A stretch of 7,935 nucleotides of DNA from Pseudonocardia mahuensis (lineage in GTDB: Bacteria > Actinomycetota > Actinomycetes > Mycobacteriales > Pseudonocardiaceae). The stretch lies in the NCBI RefSeq assembly GCF_018531475.1, contig NZ_JAHDTG010000144.1:1-7935 (forward strand), given 5' to 3'. The notes beneath the pieces were generated by a model. The model did not search any database, was not told the DNA's origin, and worked only from the letters and a program-made list of their open reading frames with translations. The position numbers and the translations under genes are program-made. This document shows, in pieces, positions 6,083-7,935 of this stretch. The stretch's first letter is position 1. Every line of letters starts with the position of its first letter.

Positions 6083-7072
6083 ATGACCATCCGCGATGTC
6101 GCGGCCCGCGCCGGCGTCTCGCCCGCCACCGTGTCCCGGGTCTTCACCCAGCCGCACGCCGTCACCCTGCAGACCCGGCAGCGGGTGATGGCGGCGGCCG
6201 ACGAGCTCCGGTACACCCCCCACCCGGTCGCCCGCTCGCTCGCCCGGGGGAGGACGGGGAACCTCGGACTCATCGTGCCGGACATGGCGATCGCGTTCTC
6301 CGCTGTGATCACCAAGGCCGTCCAGCACCAGGCGCGCCGCGACGGCTACGCCCTGTTCGTGGCCGACTCGGACGACCAGGCGCAGGGCGAGGACCGCATC
6401 GCCGCGGCGATGGCCAAGCAGGTCGACGGCCTGGTGCTGTCGGCGCCGAGCATGTCCGATCGGCAGTTGCGTGAGCTCGCGGACATCGCGCCTCTCGTCC
6501 TGATCAACCGCGAGCTCGACGGGATCCCCGCCGTGCTCATGCAGGCGACGGACGCCGCGGGCCATGCCGTGGAGCACCTCGACGCCCTCGGCCACCGCGA
6601 GCTCGTCTACCTCGCCGGCCCGTCGGGCTACTCGAATGCGATGCGGCAGCAGGCGTTCCGCGAGACCAGCGGGCGGCTGGGGATCCCGGCGGCCGAGCTC
6701 GGGCCCTTCGAGCCGACGTTCTCCGCCGGTGTCCGGGCCGCCGACCTCGTCCTCGCCACGTCGGCGACAGCCGTTGTCGCGTACAACGACGAGATCGCGG
6801 TCGGGGTCGCCAACCGGCTCGCCGACCGGGGCGTGCGCGTACCCGAGGACCTCAGCATCGTCGGCTTCGACGACACGTCGCTCGCCGCGATGGTCACCCC
6901 GCGGCTGACCACCGTCCGGCTGCCGGCCACGGCGGCCGGGGCCGCGGCCGTCCACCTCCTGCTCGACACCCTCCGGGGCGACGACGTCAGCGGGCGCACG
7001 CCGGTGGAGCTGCCGGCCGAGCTCATCGTCCGGTCGAGCACCGGCCCCGCATCGCGAACGGGTACCACGTGA
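6083..7072 (+). CDS. LacI-family transcriptional repressor
   Basis: A 329-residue cytoplasmic regulator. Residues 1-20 form the classic LacI helix-turn-helix (MTIRDVAARAGVSPATVSRV). The hinge helix follows (HPVARSLARG, with L53 as the expected minor-groove intercalating residue). From about residue 59 onward (NLGLIVPD) there is a periplasmic-binding-protein-like sensor domain, which includes AYNDEIAVG and VPEDLSIVGFDDTSLA near its end. Length is normal for the family. The sensor domain would bind a small sugar, inositol or pathway intermediate; which one cannot be read from sequence. A matching palindromic operator lies in its own promoter, so it probably represses itself, and it likely also controls the catabolic operon whose promoter lies upstream of the window. 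Its stop is within 10 bases of the DeoR-type coding frame, so the two regulators are probably cotranscribed. Confidence 0.93.
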   Translation: MTIRDVAARAGVSPATVSRVFTQPHAVTLQTRQRVMAAADELRYTPHPVARSLARGRTGNLGLIVPDMAIAFSAVITKAVQHQARRDGYALFVADSDDQAQGEDRIAAAMAKQVDGLVLSAPSMSDRQLRELADIAPLVLINRELDGIPAVLMQATDAAGHAVEHLDALGHRELVYLAGPSGYSNAMRQQAFRETSGRLGIPAAELGPFEPTFSAGVRAADLVLATSATAVVAYNDEIAVGVANRLADRGVRVPEDLSIVGFDDTSLAAMVTPRLTTVRLPATAAGAAAVHLLLDTLRGDDVSGRTPVELPAELIVRSSTGPASRTGTT

Positions 7073-7082
7073 CCGACTCGGC

Positions 7083-7829
7083 CTGCGCTACGAGGGCGCG
7101 CCCGAGCGACGAGCGAGGATCCTGTCCCGGCTTCGTGACGTCCGCTTCCTGTCCATCGCCGATCTCACCCGCGAGCTCGCCGTGTCGCACATGACGGTCC
7201 GGCGCGACCTGCAGCTGCTCGAAGCGTCCGGACACGTCCGGATCGTGCACGGTGGTGTCGTGCTCGTGCGGACCGGCCTGAGTGAGCCGGCGTTCGAGGC
7301 GGCCGGCGACGCCCAGGGGAGGACCCGCATCGGAGTCCGCGCGGCCGAGATGGTCGGTGATACCGACGCCGTCGCCGTCGACGCCGGCGCGACGCCGTAC
7401 GAAGTAGCCCGTGCGTTGCCGACGACGTTCCAGGGGACGGTCATCACCCACTCGGTACCGGTGATACAGCTGCTCGCCGAGCGGCGGGGCCCGCCTCGGC
7501 TGGTGGCGCTGGGCGGTGAACTGCTTCCCGAGCGCCAGGCGTTCGTCGGGCCGGCGACGCTGGATGCCGCTGCCCAGCTGCGCGCACGAACGCTGTTCCT
7601 CTCGGTCGCTGCGATCGATCCGCGCGGGATGTACAGCTGTTCCGTGGCCGAAGCAAGTGTCCAGCGCCGTCTGATGGACATCGCCGACCACGTCGTCCTC
7701 CTCGCCGGCCACGCGACGTTCGGCGGCTCCGCTCCGGCGTTGCTGGGCGCCCTCGACCGGTTGACCGCAGTGGTGACCGACCGGCTGCCGCCGCGGAGCA
7801 TCGCCGGCGCACTGAGCCTTTTCCAGTAG
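7083..7829 (+). CDS. DeoR-family transcriptional regulator with no standard start codon for its helix-turn-helix
   Basis: The frame encodes a DeoR-type winged helix-turn-helix (RRARILSRL, FLSIADLTRELAVSHMTVRRDL, GHVRIVHGGVVL). A DeoR-C sensor domain follows (VDAGATPYEVA, ITHSVPVIQLL, LGGELLPERQAFVGP, AAIDPRGMYS). No ATG, GTG or TTG occurs in this frame between the stop at 6906-6908 and the GTG at 7182, and a start at 7182 would cut off the first part of the DNA-binding domain. A CTG at 7083 gives 248 residues beginning LRYEGAPERRARIL, close to the usual N terminus and family length, but it has no Shine-Dalgarno. A GTG at 7069 overlaps the lacI stop in another frame; one extra base between 7071 and 7083 would join it to this frame. 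Near the C terminus the usual D-x-S-K-F motif reads AGHATFG, losing the conserved Lys. B. subtilis IolR is a DeoR-family protein, so an inositol-sensing role is possible. The domain identity is secure and the start is not. Confidence 0.75.
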   Translation: MRYEGAPERRARILSRLRDVRFLSIADLTRELAVSHMTVRRDLQLLEASGHVRIVHGGVVLVRTGLSEPAFEAAGDAQGRTRIGVRAAEMVGDTDAVAVDAGATPYEVARALPTTFQGTVITHSVPVIQLLAERRGPPRLVALGGELLPERQAFVGPATLDAAAQLRARTLFLSVAAIDPRGMYSCSVAEASVQRRLMDIADHVVLLAGHATFGGSAPALLGALDRLTAVVTDRLPPRSIAGALSLFQ

Positions 7830-7935
7830 CGGGAGCGGTGGCTCGAGCCGACACGCCGGGGACGTGAGGATGATCAGCTCGGGGTGCAGGACCTCGGTAG
7901 GAAGACGGTCCTTCCACAGATCGTCGTTCCGACAC

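Noticed and set aside
7840..7849. 10-base palindrome GGCTCGAGCC after the DeoR-type gene
   Set aside because: It has no loop and no poly-U, and it is short and GC-rich; not enough for a terminator or operator.
7830..7935. Possible end of a convergent - strand gene at the right edge
   Set aside because: Several - strand frames are open here but extend into the DeoR-type gene, have no recognisable domain, and the stretch is too short to judge.
1..7935. CRISPR arrays, tRNA/rRNA genes, insertion sequences, phage or defence genes
   Set aside because: Coding sequence fills almost the whole window with metabolic and regulatory genes; no spaced repeats, transposase motifs or RNA-gene features were seen.

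Overview
The window is a very GC-rich stretch in which every supported gene is on the + strand. Coding density, strong GC bias at third codon positions (which also creates long antisense shadow frames), GTG starts and the protein sequences suggest an actinobacterium, perhaps of the Pseudonocardia type. The genus is an impression from memory, not a measurement.

Positions 1-5914 are the 3' part of a catabolic operon for inositol-like compounds. In order it holds: the C-terminal ~60% of IolD (ThDP-dependent trihydroxycyclohexanedione hydrolase), an IolE-like TIM-barrel dehydratase, a clear IolG (inositol 2-dehydrogenase), a second TIM-barrel sugar isomerase/epimerase, an SMP-30/gluconolactonase-type lactonase, and a second Gfo/Idh/MocA oxidoreductase. 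Gaps are short (a 4-base overlap, then 50, 8, 9 and 32 bases), so one transcript is likely. Its promoter and probably iolA/B/C lie upstream of the window. IolG oxidises myo-inositol to scyllo-inosose, IolE dehydrates it, and IolD opens the ring. The last three genes do not belong to this core route.

The second dehydrogenase has Ile in place of the catalytic Lys of the EKP motif. It resembles LigC, the hemiacetal-oxidising dehydrogenase of protocatechuate 4,5-cleavage, rather than IolG. Next to a lactonase and an isomerase, it suggests an extra oxidation/lactone-hydrolysis branch grafted onto inositol catabolism. This is the most interesting metabolic point in the window.

Positions 5915-6082 are a regulatory gap. 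It holds a 21-base-period direct repeat, then a promoter-like -35/-10 pair whose 17-base spacer contains a perfect 14-base palindrome typical of LacI-family operators. This promoter drives a LacI-family repressor gene (6083-7072). A DeoR-family regulator gene follows at once. Its helix-turn-helix has no ATG, GTG or TTG start in frame, so it uses a CTG start, is damaged, or carries a one-base sequence error. The last ~106 bases (7830-7935) hold no feature I can support.
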